64,000 nt of DNA from an uncultured Actinomycetes bacterium (GCA_902826025.1 CADEDH010000012.1:1-64000); one strand, 5' to 3'. Positions 33,207 through 42,577 are shown, counted from the stretch's first letter. The notes: generated from the letters alone by a model not told the origin. Numbers and translations: made by a program.

Positions 33207-34724
33207 CTAGGAGCCTGAGCCGCGCTGAGCGCGGTTCAGGCTCCTCAGAACGGCGGAGGTTCCGGGCGAGACCGCCAGCCGCCACGGCCCCGACAGGAAC
33301 ACCAGCTCGGTGAGTACCACCCGTCCCCCGGCGGCGAACACCTCGACGATCGAATGGTCGACGATCACCCGCACCCCGGTATCGATGCCGGGCCCCACCG
33401 GGAGCGGCGCCTCGTCGAGCGAGGGGAACGCCGGATCGAACGGTTCACCCCCGCCGCCCCCGTGGCGCCGGTCGACCCATACCCGCCCGCCGTCGGCGTC
33501 GGCCCCGATCTCCACCCATTCCTCCGGCCCGACGACGAGCCGCACCCAGCACGGCCCGGCGCCGGCCGGCGCCTCGAACCGGACGTCGGCCGCCAGCATC
33601 GCCCCGTCGCCGGCCCCGTCGGCCCTGGCGCCTGGGGCCCCGGGGCCGTTTACCACCACCGGCGGACCGGCGGCGACGGTCAGGGCCGCCTCCACCGGTT
33701 GGGCCGGAGCCTGGCCCAGCACGAGGGTGCCGGTGCCGTCGTCCTCCAACCAGAGCCGGCGGGGCAGGGCCATGGCGCCCCGCCAGCCGGGAGCCGGGGT
33801 GGCCTTGGCGTAGGCCCAGTTGGATGCCCAGCCGACCATGACCGGCGCGGCCCCGGCGGGCAGACCGTGGTAGGTGACACCGGCGAAGAAGTCCTTCCCG
33901 TGCTCGACGGGCCGGGCGCCGGCACCGTCGGCCACGAAGCGGTGGCCGTCGAAGTCGCCCACCCAATACGTCATCCCCGTGTAGGGCCGGCCCGCCGGGT
34001 GGGCGCCCGACACCACCAGCACCCACCGGCTCCCCCCGGCGCCGCCCGATCCGCCGGGCCTCCGCACCGGCACCTCGAACAGGTCGGGGCACTCCCACAG
34101 CCACGAGCCCTCGGCCGGGTCGGCGAAGGCCGACACCTCTTCCCACTCCAGCCCGTCGGCCGAGCGGTACACCAGCACCCGCCGCTCGGCGGCCGCCCCG
34201 ATCACCAGCACCCACGCCCCGCCGTCGGCCTCACCGTCGCGTTGGTGGCGGAACACCTTGGGGTCCCGGAAGTCCACCTGGCCCCGGTCGATCAGGGGCC
34301 CACCGGGGTGGCGGACCCAGGTCCGGCCTCCGTCGGCCGAACGGGCCAGGGCCACCGACTCGTTGAGCGGTTCGTCGCCCCGGCGCTCGTGGGCCGTGTA
34401 GTAGGCCCACAGCTCACCCGCCCCATCGTCGCCGACGCCCCCATGGCGGGCCACCACCGAGCCGGAGAACACCAGCGTGGTGGCGTCCGGCACCCGGGCC
34501 GGGTACGGCTCCAACGCCAACGGCAGGGGCTCCCACGTCACCAGGTCCCGGCTCACAGCGTGACCCCAGGCGATGTCGCCCCAGTGGCACGCCGCCGGGT
34601 TGGCCTGGAAATGCAGGTGCCACTCGCCATCCACCAGCACGAGCCCGTTGGGGTCGTTCATCCACCCCTGAGGCGGCGTGTGGTGGAAGGCGGGGCGGAG
34701 GTGATCGTTGTCAGCGGGGAGCAC
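33207..34724 (-). CDS. Glycoside hydrolase family 32 (beta-fructosidase / sucrose hydrolase)
   Basis: This 505-residue enzyme lacks a signal peptide and so is probably cytoplasmic. The nucleophile Asp24 is in WMNDPNG, the transition-state stabiliser in VDFRDPKVFRH and the acid/base Glu in LWECPDLFE. The N-terminal propeller is followed by a C-terminal beta-sandwich from about residue 340. It would hydrolyse sucrose or fructans. The start is GTG, 6 bp after the stop of an LLM gene on the same strand. No PTS or sugar ABC genes are nearby. Confidence 0.92.
   Translation of the reverse strand: MLPADNDHLRPAFHHTPPQGWMNDPNGLVLVDGEWHLHFQANPAACHWGDIAWGHAVSRDLVTWEPLPLALEPYPARVPDATTLVFSGSVVARHGGVGDDGAGELWAYYTAHERRGDEPLNESVALARSADGGRTWVRHPGGPLIDRGQVDFRDPKVFRHQRDGEADGGAWVLVIGAAAERRVLVYRSADGLEWEEVSAFADPAEGSWLWECPDLFEVPVRRPGGSGGAGGSRWVLVVSGAHPAGRPYTGMTYWVGDFDGHRFVADGAGARPVEHGKDFFAGVTYHGLPAGAAPVMVGWASNWAYAKATPAPGWRGAMALPRRLWLEDDGTGTLVLGQAPAQPVEAALTVAAGPPVVVNGPGAPGARADGAGDGAMLAADVRFEAPAGAGPCWVRLVVGPEEWVEIGADADGGRVWVDRRHGGGGGEPFDPAFPSLDEAPLPVGPGIDTGVRVIVDHSIVEVFAAGGRVVLTELVFLSGPWRLAVSPGTSAVLRSLNRAQRGSGS
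33209..33245. terminator. Bidirectional hairpin between SMP-30 and GH32 genes
   Basis: A 17-bp stem with one G-T wobble and a TGA loop: left arm AGGAGCCTGAGCCGCGC (33209-33225), right arm GCGCGGTTCAGGCTCCT (33229-33245). It overlaps the last codons of the GH32 gene. On the minus strand a short TTTC run follows; it can serve both converging genes. Confidence 0.65.
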
Positions 34725-34730
34725 CGGACT

Positions 34731-35645
34731 TCACCCGAGCTGGGGGCGTACCTCCTCGGCGAACCGCTGGATGGCTTCCAGCCGGGCCTCCACCCCGCCC
34801 CGCTGGAGGAAGAAGACGGCCATGTGGCTCACACCAAGCGCGGCGTATTCGCCGATCTGGTCGACGATGCGATCGACGGACCCGCTGATCGCGCCGTCGG
34901 CCTCGTGGTCGAACAGCACCCGGTGCAGCATGGTGCGCTCCACCTCGGCTGGGTTGCGGTCGATGGCTTCGCACTCGGCGGCCACCGCGTCGAACATGGC
35001 GGCCAGCTCGGCCGGTGGGGTGAACGCGGCGTGGAAGGCATCGCCGTAGCGGGCGGTGCGGCGGAACGCCGGGCGGGTGTGGCCGCCCACCCACACCGGG
35101 ATGCGGCCGTTGACCGGCTTGGGAGAGAACCCGATCGGGCCGAACTGGTCGAACCGTCCCTCGTGGGTGACGCGCTCGTCGGCCCACAGCTTCTCGAACA
35201 CCTCGAGGAACTCGTCGGCCCGGGCCCCCCGCTCGTCCCACGGCATGCCGATCGCCTCGAACTCCTCTTTCATCCAGCCCACGCCCACCCCCAGGATGGC
35301 CCGCCCGCCCGACAGCACGTCGAGGGTGGCCCACGCCTTGGCCTGCTGGATGGCGGGCCGGTAGCCGATGATCAACACCGTGGTGCCGAGCCGTACCCGC
35401 TCGGTGGCGGCGGCGGCGAAGGTGAGCGAACCGATGCAGTCGAGCCAGGGGCTGCCCGGTGACGGGAACCCCGAGTTGTCGCCGTAGGGATACTGGGACG
35501 AGATCGATGCCACGTCGGGCCAGGCGATGTGGTCGCTGGCCCACACCGACTCGTACCCGTGATCCTCGGCCGCCCGGCAGTAGGCCAGGAACGGCTCCCG
35601 CTGGGCCATGCCCCCGGCGTCGGGCAGGTGCACTCCGAACTCCAT
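34731..35645 (-). CDS. LLM-class F420-dependent oxidoreductase
   Basis: This 304-residue luciferase-like barrel has MEFGVHLPDAGGMAQ, YESVWASDHIAWP, VRLGTTVLIIGYRP, AILGVGVGWMKEEFEAIG and RIPVWVGGHTRPAF. It belongs to the probable F420-dependent subgroup. It ends 6 bp before the GH32 start and is divergent from the OafA-like acyltransferase gene. The enzyme and the sugar hydrolase are probably co-transcribed, which gives no obvious shared pathway. Confidence 0.9.
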   Translation of the reverse strand: MEFGVHLPDAGGMAQREPFLAYCRAAEDHGYESVWASDHIAWPDVASISSQYPYGDNSGFPSPGSPWLDCIGSLTFAAAATERVRLGTTVLIIGYRPAIQQAKAWATLDVLSGGRAILGVGVGWMKEEFEAIGMPWDERGARADEFLEVFEKLWADERVTHEGRFDQFGPIGFSPKPVNGRIPVWVGGHTRPAFRRTARYGDAFHAAFTPPAELAAMFDAVAAECEAIDRNPAEVERTMLHRVLFDHEADGAISGSVDRIVDQIGEYAALGVSHMAVFFLQRGGVEARLEAIQRFAEEVRPQLG

Positions 35646-35826
35646 GGCTGATCTGTCCCCCTCGTGGTCGGCTCAGCGGCCGCTGGAGCCGCACCCTAGC
35701 CGCCGCTCCCCGGGCTCCGCCCGCCCGCGCCCAACGGCGGCAGGGCCCAGCACTACACTGCCGGCCGGCGACGCGCGGTTGGATCTCGATGGTGAGCTCT
35801 GGCCTCCGCCGCCGGGGAGGCTGCGG

Positions 35827-37875
35827 GTGAGCGAGATGGCCACGACGGTGAAACCGTCCAGCGACGTGCCCACCGCGTCGGATGCCCCCGCCGGCGGGCA
35901 TCGGACCGACATCGACGCCCTCCGGGCCCTGGCCGTGGGGCTGGTGGTCCTGTTCCACATGCAGGCGCCCCGGTTCGAGGCCGGTTTCGTGGGCGTCGAC
36001 GTGTTCTTCGTGCTCTCGGGATTCCTCATCACCGGCGTGCTGCTCGACGAGCTGGGTGGACCGACGGGGCGGGTGCGCCTGGGCCGGTTCTGGGCCCGCC
36101 GCATCCGCCGCCTGCTCCCCGCCTCGGCTCTGGTGGTGGTGGCGGTGCTCGCCGTCAGCTGGGTGGCCGGCTCGCCCCTGCGGTGGTCGTACCTGAGCCG
36201 CACGGCGGCGGCCACCTCCCTCTACGGGGCGAACATCTTCTTCGCCGCCCAGGCCAACGACTACTTCGCCGCCGACGTGCGCTCGAACCCCCTGCTCCAC
36301 TACTGGTCGCTGTCGGTCGAGGAGCAGTTCTACGTGGTGTGGCCACTGCTGTTCGCCGGGTTGGCCTGGGCCACCCGCCGCCACGGCCGAGAGCGGGGCC
36401 GGCGCCTGGTGCCGGTGGTGATCGGGGCCGTGGTGGTGGCCTCGCTCGGCTACTCGGCCTGGGTCAGCGCCCACGCCGCCACCACCGCCTACTACTCCAC
36501 TGTGTCGCGGGCCTGGGAGTTCGGAGCGGGGGCCCTGCTGGTGAGCGTGGCCCGCCTCCGGCCCGGCGGCCTGGCCCGCTCCTGGCCCGATCCGGCCCGC
36601 CTGGCGGTGGCTGCGCTGGGCCTGGTGATCATCCTGGCCAGCCTGCTGGTGATCGAGCCGGCGTCGGCTTTCCCCGTCCCCTACGGACTGTTTCCGGTCG
36701 TGGGTACGGTGCTGTTCCTGGCGGCGGAGGTGCGGCCGGCGTCGGTGGGGGGCCGCCTGCTGGGCCTGGCCCCCGTGCAGTACATCGGCCGACTGTCGTA
36801 CGGCTGGTATCTGTGGCACTGGCCGTTCCTGGTCCTGGGCCAGGAGCTGCGCCGGTCCACCTCGTCGGCCACGCGCCTGGGCCTGGTGGTGGTCAGCCTG
36901 GGGGCGGCGGCCGTCACCCACCATCTGGTGGAGAACCCGGTGCGCTACGCCCCCCGGTTCCGGCCCAACCCGGCCAGCTACCGTCTGGGGGCCGCCGTCA
37001 CCGCGGTGGCGCTGGCGGGAGCGCTGGGGCTGGGCCTGGCCAGCCGGGCCGAGGCCGACGATCCCCGCCTGGCCAACCTCCGGACCGCCACCGACGCCTG
37101 GTACGTGAAGCCGCTGGCCGGGTTCCACTGCGCCAGCGACGACCTCGCCCTCCTCCAGGAAGACTGCACCTTCGGCGACAAGACAGCGCCGCGCCGCATC
37201 CTGGTGCTGGGCGACTCCCACGGCGAGCACTGGCTCCCGGCGCTCGACCGGATCGGTAAGGAACGGGGTTACGCCGTGACCCTGCGGTCACGGGGCGGGT
37301 GCCCGCTGCCGGCCGTGCAGGCCGTCGGGGTCATCGACAGCGAGGCCTGCACCCGGTTCCGCGACGGCACCCGGGCGGCGATCGACGCCTTCCACCCCGA
37401 CCTGATCCTGGTGGCCATGGCGGCCCACTACGCCGACACCATCCTGGAGCCGGGCGGGGCCGCCGCCAGCGTCGAGCAGCGGAGGGCCCTGTGGGCGGCC
37501 GCCACCGAGGACGTGCTGCGCAACGTGACCGCCGGCTACCCGACGGCGTGGATCCATCCCCTGCCGGTACAGGAGAGCGACCCGGTCAACTGCCTGGCCC
37601 GCGGCAGCGAGGCCGATTGCGTCACCCCCTACGCCGACGCCACCCGGGCCCCCGACGACCAGCGGATCTGGACCCAGGAGGCGTTCGCCGCTGTGCCGGC
37701 CGAGCTGCGCCCGGCCGAGTTGAACCTGATTCCGCTGCTGTGCCCCAACCAGGCCTGCCCCCTCCTGGAGCCCGACGGCACCGTGATCTGGCGCGACGAC
37801 AGCCACCTCACGGTGGCGGCGGCCGAGCGCCTGACCCCCGAGCTCGACGCCTTCCTCGCCCCCCTGCTCTCCTGA
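35827..37875 (+). CDS. OafA/YrhL-type acyltransferase with SGNH C-terminal domain
   Basis: This is a 682-residue two-domain membrane enzyme. Residues about 20-400 form the Acyl_transf_3 domain: DIDALRALAVGLVVLFH at the start, GFVGVDVFFVLSGFLIT, RRLLPA and HYWSLSVEEQFYVVWPLLF, with ten or so helices. The C-terminal SGNH domain has VLGDSHGEHW (nucleophile Ser) and DDSHLT (Asp/His). Such proteins O-acetylate cell-wall polymers or surface glycans. GTG 35827 was chosen over ATG 35836 because GGGGAGG is 6 nt upstream. It ends 4 bp from the convergent thiolase gene. Confidence 0.9.
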   Translation: MSEMATTVKPSSDVPTASDAPAGGHRTDIDALRALAVGLVVLFHMQAPRFEAGFVGVDVFFVLSGFLITGVLLDELGGPTGRVRLGRFWARRIRRLLPASALVVVAVLAVSWVAGSPLRWSYLSRTAAATSLYGANIFFAAQANDYFAADVRSNPLLHYWSLSVEEQFYVVWPLLFAGLAWATRRHGRERGRRLVPVVIGAVVVASLGYSAWVSAHAATTAYYSTVSRAWEFGAGALLVSVARLRPGGLARSWPDPARLAVAALGLVIILASLLVIEPASAFPVPYGLFPVVGTVLFLAAEVRPASVGGRLLGLAPVQYIGRLSYGWYLWHWPFLVLGQELRRSTSSATRLGLVVVSLGAAAVTHHLVENPVRYAPRFRPNPASYRLGAAVTAVALAGALGLGLASRAEADDPRLANLRTATDAWYVKPLAGFHCASDDLALLQEDCTFGDKTAPRRILVLGDSHGEHWLPALDRIGKERGYAVTLRSRGGCPLPAVQAVGVIDSEACTRFRDGTRAAIDAFHPDLILVAMAAHYADTILEPGGAAASVEQRRALWAAATEDVLRNVTAGYPTAWIHPLPVQESDPVNCLARGSEADCVTPYADATRAPDDQRIWTQEAFAAVPAELRPAELNLIPLLCPNQACPLLEPDGTVIWRDDSHLTVAAAERLTPELDAFLAPLLS

Positions 37876-37879
37876 CTGC

Positions 37880-39034
37880 CTACCCCCTCGGGCTTTCGAG
37901 CACGTGGACCACGCACACGGCGCCCACGCCCACCATGTGGGTCAGGCCGAGGTGGGCGCCGGGCTGTTGGCGATCACCGGCCTCACCGCGGAGCTGGCGG
38001 GTCACCTCGGCCACCTGGCCGGTGCCGGTGGGCCCGATCGGATGGCCCATGGCCAGGAGCCCGCCCGACGGGCTGACGGCGCACCGGCCACCGAGATCGA
38101 AGTGGCCCGACTCCACCAGGAACGCCGCCTGTCCCGGCTCACAGAACCCGAGGGCCTCGGTGTAGAGGAGCTCTTCGATGCTGAAGGCGTCGTGCACCTC
38201 GAGCACATCCATGTCGAGCGGGCCCACACCGGCCTGGTCGAAGGCGGCCTGGGCCGTCTCCACCGTGAGGGCAGCGTCGATCCCGACCCCAGGCGGGTAC
38301 AGGCCCTCGCTGCGGGTGGCCGAGGCCAGCACCCGCACGGCCCGGCTGCGGTCGATGCCGAGACGGTCGATGCCCTCGTCGGAGGCGATGATCACGGCCG
38401 ACGCCCCTTCGCCCACCGGGCAGCATTGGAGGCGGCTCATCGACCCGGAGATCGGGTCGGCCATGATCTCCTCCATCGAGCGCTCCTGCTGGCGCTGGGC
38501 GAACGGGTTGCGGGCCCCGTTGCGGTGGTTCTTCAGCGCCACACCGGCCACCTGCTCGGCGGTGACCCCGTGGGCCGCCATGTACTCGCTGGCCAGCAGG
38601 GCGAAGTGAGTGAACGGCACCACGGTGCCGCCCTCCAGGTTGGAGATCCCGGCCTCGGATGGGGCCATGGGCAGCCCGCCCCGGGGCTTGTCGACCCCGA
38701 GGGCCAGGGCCACGTCGGTGCGGCCGGAGGCCACGTCGAGGCAGGCCTGGGCCACGGCGGTGGACCCCGAGGCCGAGGCGTTCTCCACCTGGGCCATGGG
38801 GATGCCGGTGGCCCCCAGGCGGCTCAGCATGATCCGGCTCGCCCCCATGCCCAGCAGGGCGGTGCCGGTGTAGGCCGTCTCCACGTCGGGCCAGGTGATG
38901 CCGGCGTCGGCCAGCGCCGCCCGTACGGCGGTGAGCCCGAGCTGCACGTAGGTGGTGTCGGTCTTGTGCTGGTAGCGGTGGAGGCCGATCCCCACCACGT
39001 AGGTCGGCCGTTCGGCCAGCAGGTTGCGTCCCAT
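37880..39034 (-). CDS. Thiolase-fold lipid-transfer-like protein, probable aldolase partner of DUF35
   Basis: This 384-residue thiolase homologue is of the SCP2/Ltp type. The closing motif GGLLAMGHPIGPTGTGQVAE is intact, and NHRNGARNPFAQ and EVHDAFSIEE are typical Ltp motifs. The nucleophilic Cys expected in NxxCSxGS is replaced: the sequence reads ENASASGSTA. This loss is known in Ltp2-type retro-aldolases, which work with a DUF35 protein on CoA-linked side chains. The DUF35 gene lies 8 bp upstream on the same strand, supporting a heteromeric aldolase. A role in sterol or similar side-chain cleavage is inferred. Confidence 0.82.
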   Translation of the reverse strand: MGRNLLAERPTYVVGIGLHRYQHKTDTTYVQLGLTAVRAALADAGITWPDVETAYTGTALLGMGASRIMLSRLGATGIPMAQVENASASGSTAVAQACLDVASGRTDVALALGVDKPRGGLPMAPSEAGISNLEGGTVVPFTHFALLASEYMAAHGVTAEQVAGVALKNHRNGARNPFAQRQQERSMEEIMADPISGSMSRLQCCPVGEGASAVIIASDEGIDRLGIDRSRAVRVLASATRSEGLYPPGVGIDAALTVETAQAAFDQAGVGPLDMDVLEVHDAFSIEELLYTEALGFCEPGQAAFLVESGHFDLGGRCAVSPSGGLLAMGHPIGPTGTGQVAEVTRQLRGEAGDRQQPGAHLGLTHMVGVGAVCVVHVLESPRG

Positions 39035-39042
39035 TCCGGTTC

Positions 39043-39468
39043 CTACCCTTCCCCGCCCACGGTCTCGAAGCGGAGGTCGACCACCTCGGTGCCATCGTCG
39101 TCGGTGTCCCACGGCACGGTGACCCCCCGCACCCGGCTGCCCACCCCCACGGCCGACGTGTCGCCGGTGAGCACGCCCTTGAGCGTCACGCCGTCGTCGA
39201 GCACGATCGTGGCCACGGTGAACGGGGTCTCGGGCCGGGGGTGGTGATGGCGGTGGACGGTGGCCACGGCGTGGATCACGCCGACGGCGGCCAGCTCGGT
39301 GGAGGTAAGGCGGTCCACCGCGGCCCCGCACGCCTCGCAGCCGTAGGGGTCGGGTGGGAACGAGCGACGGCCGCAGGCCCCGCAGGCCTGGCCGATGATC
39401 ACCGGTGGGTCGTCGGCGGTGGAGCCGAGGCGGATCAGCTCCGGGTAACGGGCACGCACGTCAGGCAC
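39043..39468 (-). CDS. DUF35 (Zn-ribbon / OB-fold) acyl-CoA-binding partner protein
   Basis: This 141-residue protein has four cysteines in CGACGRRSFPPDPYGCEACG forming the rubredoxin-like zinc ribbon, followed by the OB-fold with GVIHAVATVHR and DGVTLKGVLTG. DUF35 proteins bind CoA thioesters and pair with thiolase homologues such as Ltp2. The start is a GTG 6 nt after TAGTGT on the minus strand, probably leaderless. It is the first gene of a two-gene unit. Confidence 0.9.
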   Translation of the reverse strand: MPDVRARYPELIRLGSTADDPPVIIGQACGACGRRSFPPDPYGCEACGAAVDRLTSTELAAVGVIHAVATVHRHHHPRPETPFTVATIVLDDGVTLKGVLTGDTSAVGVGSRVRGVTVPWDTDDDGTEVVDLRFETVGGEG

Positions 39469-39562
39469 GGCCCGACACTACCGAACCCCGCCCCGGTGAT
39501 CGAACGGAGGCCGGGCGGTGGCCTGCCCGGCCCCGGACGATTGACCAAAACGCGACCCGCAA

Positions 39563-39614
39563 CCGAACCTGGTGGACTTTGGGCGCATAGTGACCACAAC
39601 GCTGCCAGGTTCGG
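39563..39614. repeat. Palindromic element, CCGAACCTGG ... CCAGGTTCGG
   Basis: A perfect 10-bp inverted repeat (39563-39572 and 39605-39614) with a 32-nt centre, in the 167-bp gap between the DUF35 gene and an LLM gene. Measured between its GAAC and GTTC ends it is 48 nt, close to the 47- and 49-nt elements elsewhere. Nothing else is seen in this gap. Confidence 0.65.
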
Positions 39615-39635
39615 GTCCGGGCGGGTCGGGGCGGG

Positions 39636-40475
39636 TCAGCGGGAGAGTAGGGCGGCGTGGCGGTCCATGCCGGCCAGCATCTTGTCGCGCCCGGCCACCG
39701 GCAGACCCAGCCCCACCCGCTGGACCCCAGCCGCCTCCAACGCCTCCAGGTTGGCCGGCGACGGGTCGGCGCCGAACACGGTGATCTGCAGGGCGGCCGG
39801 GTCGCGCCCGGCGGCGGCCCACGCCTCCCGCAACGCCGGCAGCTCCGGCACGATCTCGTTGCGGCCCTGGATCGGGCCCCAGCCGTCGGCGTAGTCGGCC
39901 ACCGCCGCCCGCAGCTTGGGCCCGGCCCCGGCGGCGATCAGGATCGGTGGACCGCCGGGCTGCACCGGCTTGGGGAACGCCCGGGACGGGCCGAAGCTCG
40001 TCCACCGGCCCTCGAAGCTGACGATCTCGTCGGGGGCCCACAGGGCACGCATGGCGGCGATGTGCTCGCTGGTCATGTCCCGCCGGTCGGCGAACACCAC
40101 CCCGTGGTTGGCCAGCTCCGGTTTGTTCCATCCGAACCCGATGCCGAACACGAACCGACCGTTCGAGAGGTGGTCGATCGTGGCCACCTGGCGGGCCAGC
40201 CAGATGGCGTCGTGCTGGGGGACGAGGCAGATCCCGCTCCCCAGCTTGATCCGGCTGGTGACGGCGGCCGCCGCTCCCAGAGCGGCGAACAGGTCGAGCC
40301 CGTGGGCGTAGTGGTCGGGGATCACCGGCCCGCCGGGCCACGGCCCGGAGTCGACCGGGAGGTGGCTGTGCTCGGGGTAGAAGATCGATTCGAAGCCCCG
40401 GTCCTCGGCCTCCCGGGCCAGCTCGGCCGGGTGCATGGTGATGTCGGAGGGGAACGCCAGCAGTCCGATGTCCAT
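39636..40475 (-). CDS. LLM-class F420-dependent oxidoreductase
   Basis: This 279-residue barrel has MDIGLLAFPSDITMHPAELA, FESIFYPEHSHLPV, IKLGSGICLVPQHD, FVFGIGFGWNKPEL and PILIAAGAGPKLR. It is close in pattern to the enzyme at 28049. The ATG lies 8 nt after TAGTGT (minus strand, 40484-40489), a box that overlaps the stop codon of the upstream amidohydrolase, so it can be transcribed alone or with that gene (11-bp gap). Confidence 0.9.
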   Translation of the reverse strand: MDIGLLAFPSDITMHPAELAREAEDRGFESIFYPEHSHLPVDSGPWPGGPVIPDHYAHGLDLFAALGAAAAVTSRIKLGSGICLVPQHDAIWLARQVATIDHLSNGRFVFGIGFGWNKPELANHGVVFADRRDMTSEHIAAMRALWAPDEIVSFEGRWTSFGPSRAFPKPVQPGGPPILIAAGAGPKLRAAVADYADGWGPIQGRNEIVPELPALREAWAAAGRDPAALQITVFGADPSPANLEALEAAGVQRVGLGLPVAGRDKMLAGMDRHAALLSR

Positions 40476-40486
40476 GGGGCCCGACA

Positions 40487-41941
40487 CTAGGGCGCGGCCA
40501 GCACCGCTGCCGCCTCGGCTTCCACCGACGTGCCCTCGAAGAACCGGGGGTTGCCGCCGCCGAAGAACCGCACGGTGTTGGTGAAGGCGAAGCGGCGGAA
40601 GTCGTCGGGCGTCATCAACCCGTCCTCCACCAGCTCGTAGGCTTCGGGGATCACGCGGGCCATGTCGCTCACGTCGAAGTGGCCGATGTCGGACCCCAGT
40701 GTGGCGTTGAGCTTCGACTCCAGCGGGAGGTAGTCGCTCTTGAAGGCAAACGTGCTCAGCCGATCCTCGGCCTCGCAGCCGAACCAGAACGGCTCCACGA
40801 ACCGCTGGCGGATGTCCTCCACGGTGGTGATGCCGCAGGCGGCGAAGTCGTCGGGGGCGGGGCGCCCGCCCACCAGCCCGGCCTTCTCGCTCGGCGGGCG
40901 GCCCATGCGGGCGGCCAGCGCCTGTTGCATGTCGGGGGTGCCGTAGCGCTGGCCCAGGTCGTTGAGCTGGTTGTGGTCGAGCCGACGGGGGTCGAGGCGG
41001 GCGAGGGCGTCGGCATTGCGCAGCTCCCAGTGCTCGACGATGTCGTTGAGGAGCTGGCAGGCCCAGGCCACGCCGCCTTCCAGGAAGGCGAAGCGGAGAT
41101 CGGGGAACCGGTGGGTGACCCCGCCGAAGAACAGGGCCTTGCACACCGCCTCGCCGGCAGCGGCGAAGTGGCCGATGTGGTTGTAGGTGAAGTTCGACGG
41201 GGCGGCCCGCAGGCCGAACCCGACGCCCCGCCCGTTGGCGTGGAACGACGGCGAGACGCCCAGCTCCTGGCACCGCTGCCACACCGGGTCGTAGTCGTGG
41301 GCCGAGTCGAGGCCGAGCACGTCGAGCCACACGCTCTCCACCGGCCCCCCGTCGGCCCCATCGAACGATGGCCCCAGCGGGCGGGGGATCATCGAGCCGA
41401 ACATGGCGGCCTTCAGCCCCAACTCGCCGACGGCGTGGTCGAGCTCGGCGATGGCCTCCTCCGGGGTGTACATGGGGATGACGGCGGCCGGGGTCATCCG
41501 CCGCGTGAAGGGGGCGAAGTACTCGGCGGTGAACGTGTTGTAGGCCCGGCAGGCGGCCCGGCGCATGTCGTCGTCGACGCGGATGTTGACGATGCCGAGG
41601 CCCTGGGTGGGGTAGAGCACGGTGAAGTCGATGCCGAGCTCGTCGAGCCGGTCGTCGAGCAGGGCCGGCATCATGGCCGTGGCCCGGTCGAGGGTGTTGG
41701 CCGTGGGCACGGCCCAGAACGCCTCGTGGCCGAGGTTGCGGGCCCGGCGTTGGGCGGTGGTGAGGGCCACGTTGTCGCCGATCATCCGGCCGAAGCGGGT
41801 GAAGCCCTCGGCGGCGATGTCGCCCCCGATACGGCGCATGGCCTCCATCACCACCGGCTGGTACTCCACCCAGTGACCGTCGCCGTCGACGATGGGATGG
41901 TCGAGCCCGGCCCGCACGTCGGCCGCCGTCCTGCTGCTCAT
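40487..41941 (-). CDS. Amidohydrolase family 2 (ACMSD-like metal-dependent hydrolase/decarboxylase)
   Basis: This 484-residue protein has the family opening PIVDGDGHWVEY and later metal or active-site His/Asp in SPSFHANGRG, YNHIGHFAAAGEAVCK, RFAFLEGGVAWACQ and GSDIGHFDVSD. These TIM-barrel enzymes hydrolyse or decarboxylate ring-cleavage products. The upstream in-frame extension beyond ATG 41941 is Arg/Pro-rich and was rejected; AGGCAGG lies before this ATG. Adjacent LLM and BVMO genes suggest xenobiotic or natural-product breakdown. Confidence 0.85.
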   Translation of the reverse strand: MSSRTAADVRAGLDHPIVDGDGHWVEYQPVVMEAMRRIGGDIAAEGFTRFGRMIGDNVALTTAQRRARNLGHEAFWAVPTANTLDRATAMMPALLDDRLDELGIDFTVLYPTQGLGIVNIRVDDDMRRAACRAYNTFTAEYFAPFTRRMTPAAVIPMYTPEEAIAELDHAVGELGLKAAMFGSMIPRPLGPSFDGADGGPVESVWLDVLGLDSAHDYDPVWQRCQELGVSPSFHANGRGVGFGLRAAPSNFTYNHIGHFAAAGEAVCKALFFGGVTHRFPDLRFAFLEGGVAWACQLLNDIVEHWELRNADALARLDPRRLDHNQLNDLGQRYGTPDMQQALAARMGRPPSEKAGLVGGRPAPDDFAACGITTVEDIRQRFVEPFWFGCEAEDRLSTFAFKSDYLPLESKLNATLGSDIGHFDVSDMARVIPEAYELVEDGLMTPDDFRRFAFTNTVRFFGGGNPRFFEGTSVEAEAAAVLAAP

Positions 41942-41975
41942 ACCTGCCTGCTCCGTTTCCGACCGGGCCCCGGGA

Positions 41976-42443
41976 TCAGCCGGGAGCCGGGTCGTCGTAC
42001 TGCTGGCCCCGGGTGGCCACGTTCGAGGTCCAATTCTGGCCGTCGTGCCAGCGGTGCTCGAATCGACCCGATGGGTCGGGGTGCCACCCCGGGGCCGCGG
42101 TCGGGGTCGGAGGGGCAGCCTGGGCGGGAGTGGGCGCCGGAGCGGGGGCACCGCCCGCCAGCGGCTGGGGCTCGTCCAGCGCCCGGTAACGGAACAGGAC
42201 CACCAGGTCGTTGCCCACCGTGAAGAAGTTGAGGAAGAAGCTGACGAAGCCCCACCACCCCTCGATGAGCGTCTTGCGTAGGTAGGTGTTGGTGACCTCG
42301 ATGCCGTGCTCCCGGCACAGGGGCTGCTTGAGCTTCACGAAGCGCTGCATCACGATCATGCCGACGTGGCGGCGGATCGACTCGGCCCGGGTAGGTACCC
42401 GCCCGCACACCACGCAGGGTGTCGTCGTCGACGGTTCAGCCAT
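41976..42443 (-). CDS. DUF2510-containing protein with Cys-rich N-terminus
   Basis: This is a 155-residue protein. The N-terminal CVVCGRVPTRAES with a later CREHG looks like a small metal-binding motif. A hydrophobic stretch WWGFVSFFLNFFTVGNDLVV is membrane-associated. A Pro/Ala linker leads to the C-terminal DUF2510 motif APGWHPDPSGRFEHRWHDGQ, common in actinobacterial membrane proteins. ATG 42443 has GAGAGGAGAGGG upstream; an ATG 24 bp earlier is less likely. Function unknown. Confidence 0.78.
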   Translation of the reverse strand: MAEPSTTTPCVVCGRVPTRAESIRRHVGMIVMQRFVKLKQPLCREHGIEVTNTYLRKTLIEGWWGFVSFFLNFFTVGNDLVVLFRYRALDEPQPLAGGAPAPAPTPAQAAPPTPTAAPGWHPDPSGRFEHRWHDGQNWTSNVATRGQQYDDPAPG

Positions 42444-42577
42444 GGACACCCTCTCCTCTCCGGCCACCCGACCGGGCGCCCGGAAGGCCGGAGACTAGCG
42501 CGCCAGGGCGAGCCCCCACGGGCGGCTGAGGGCCAGCCCCCATTCAGGCCTACCGATCGCGGGCCGACACTGGTGCC

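Noticed and set aside
39541-39635. A small gene in the gap before the LLM gene at 39636
   Set aside because: No frame with a start, ribosome site and plausible composition; the gap holds the palindrome only.
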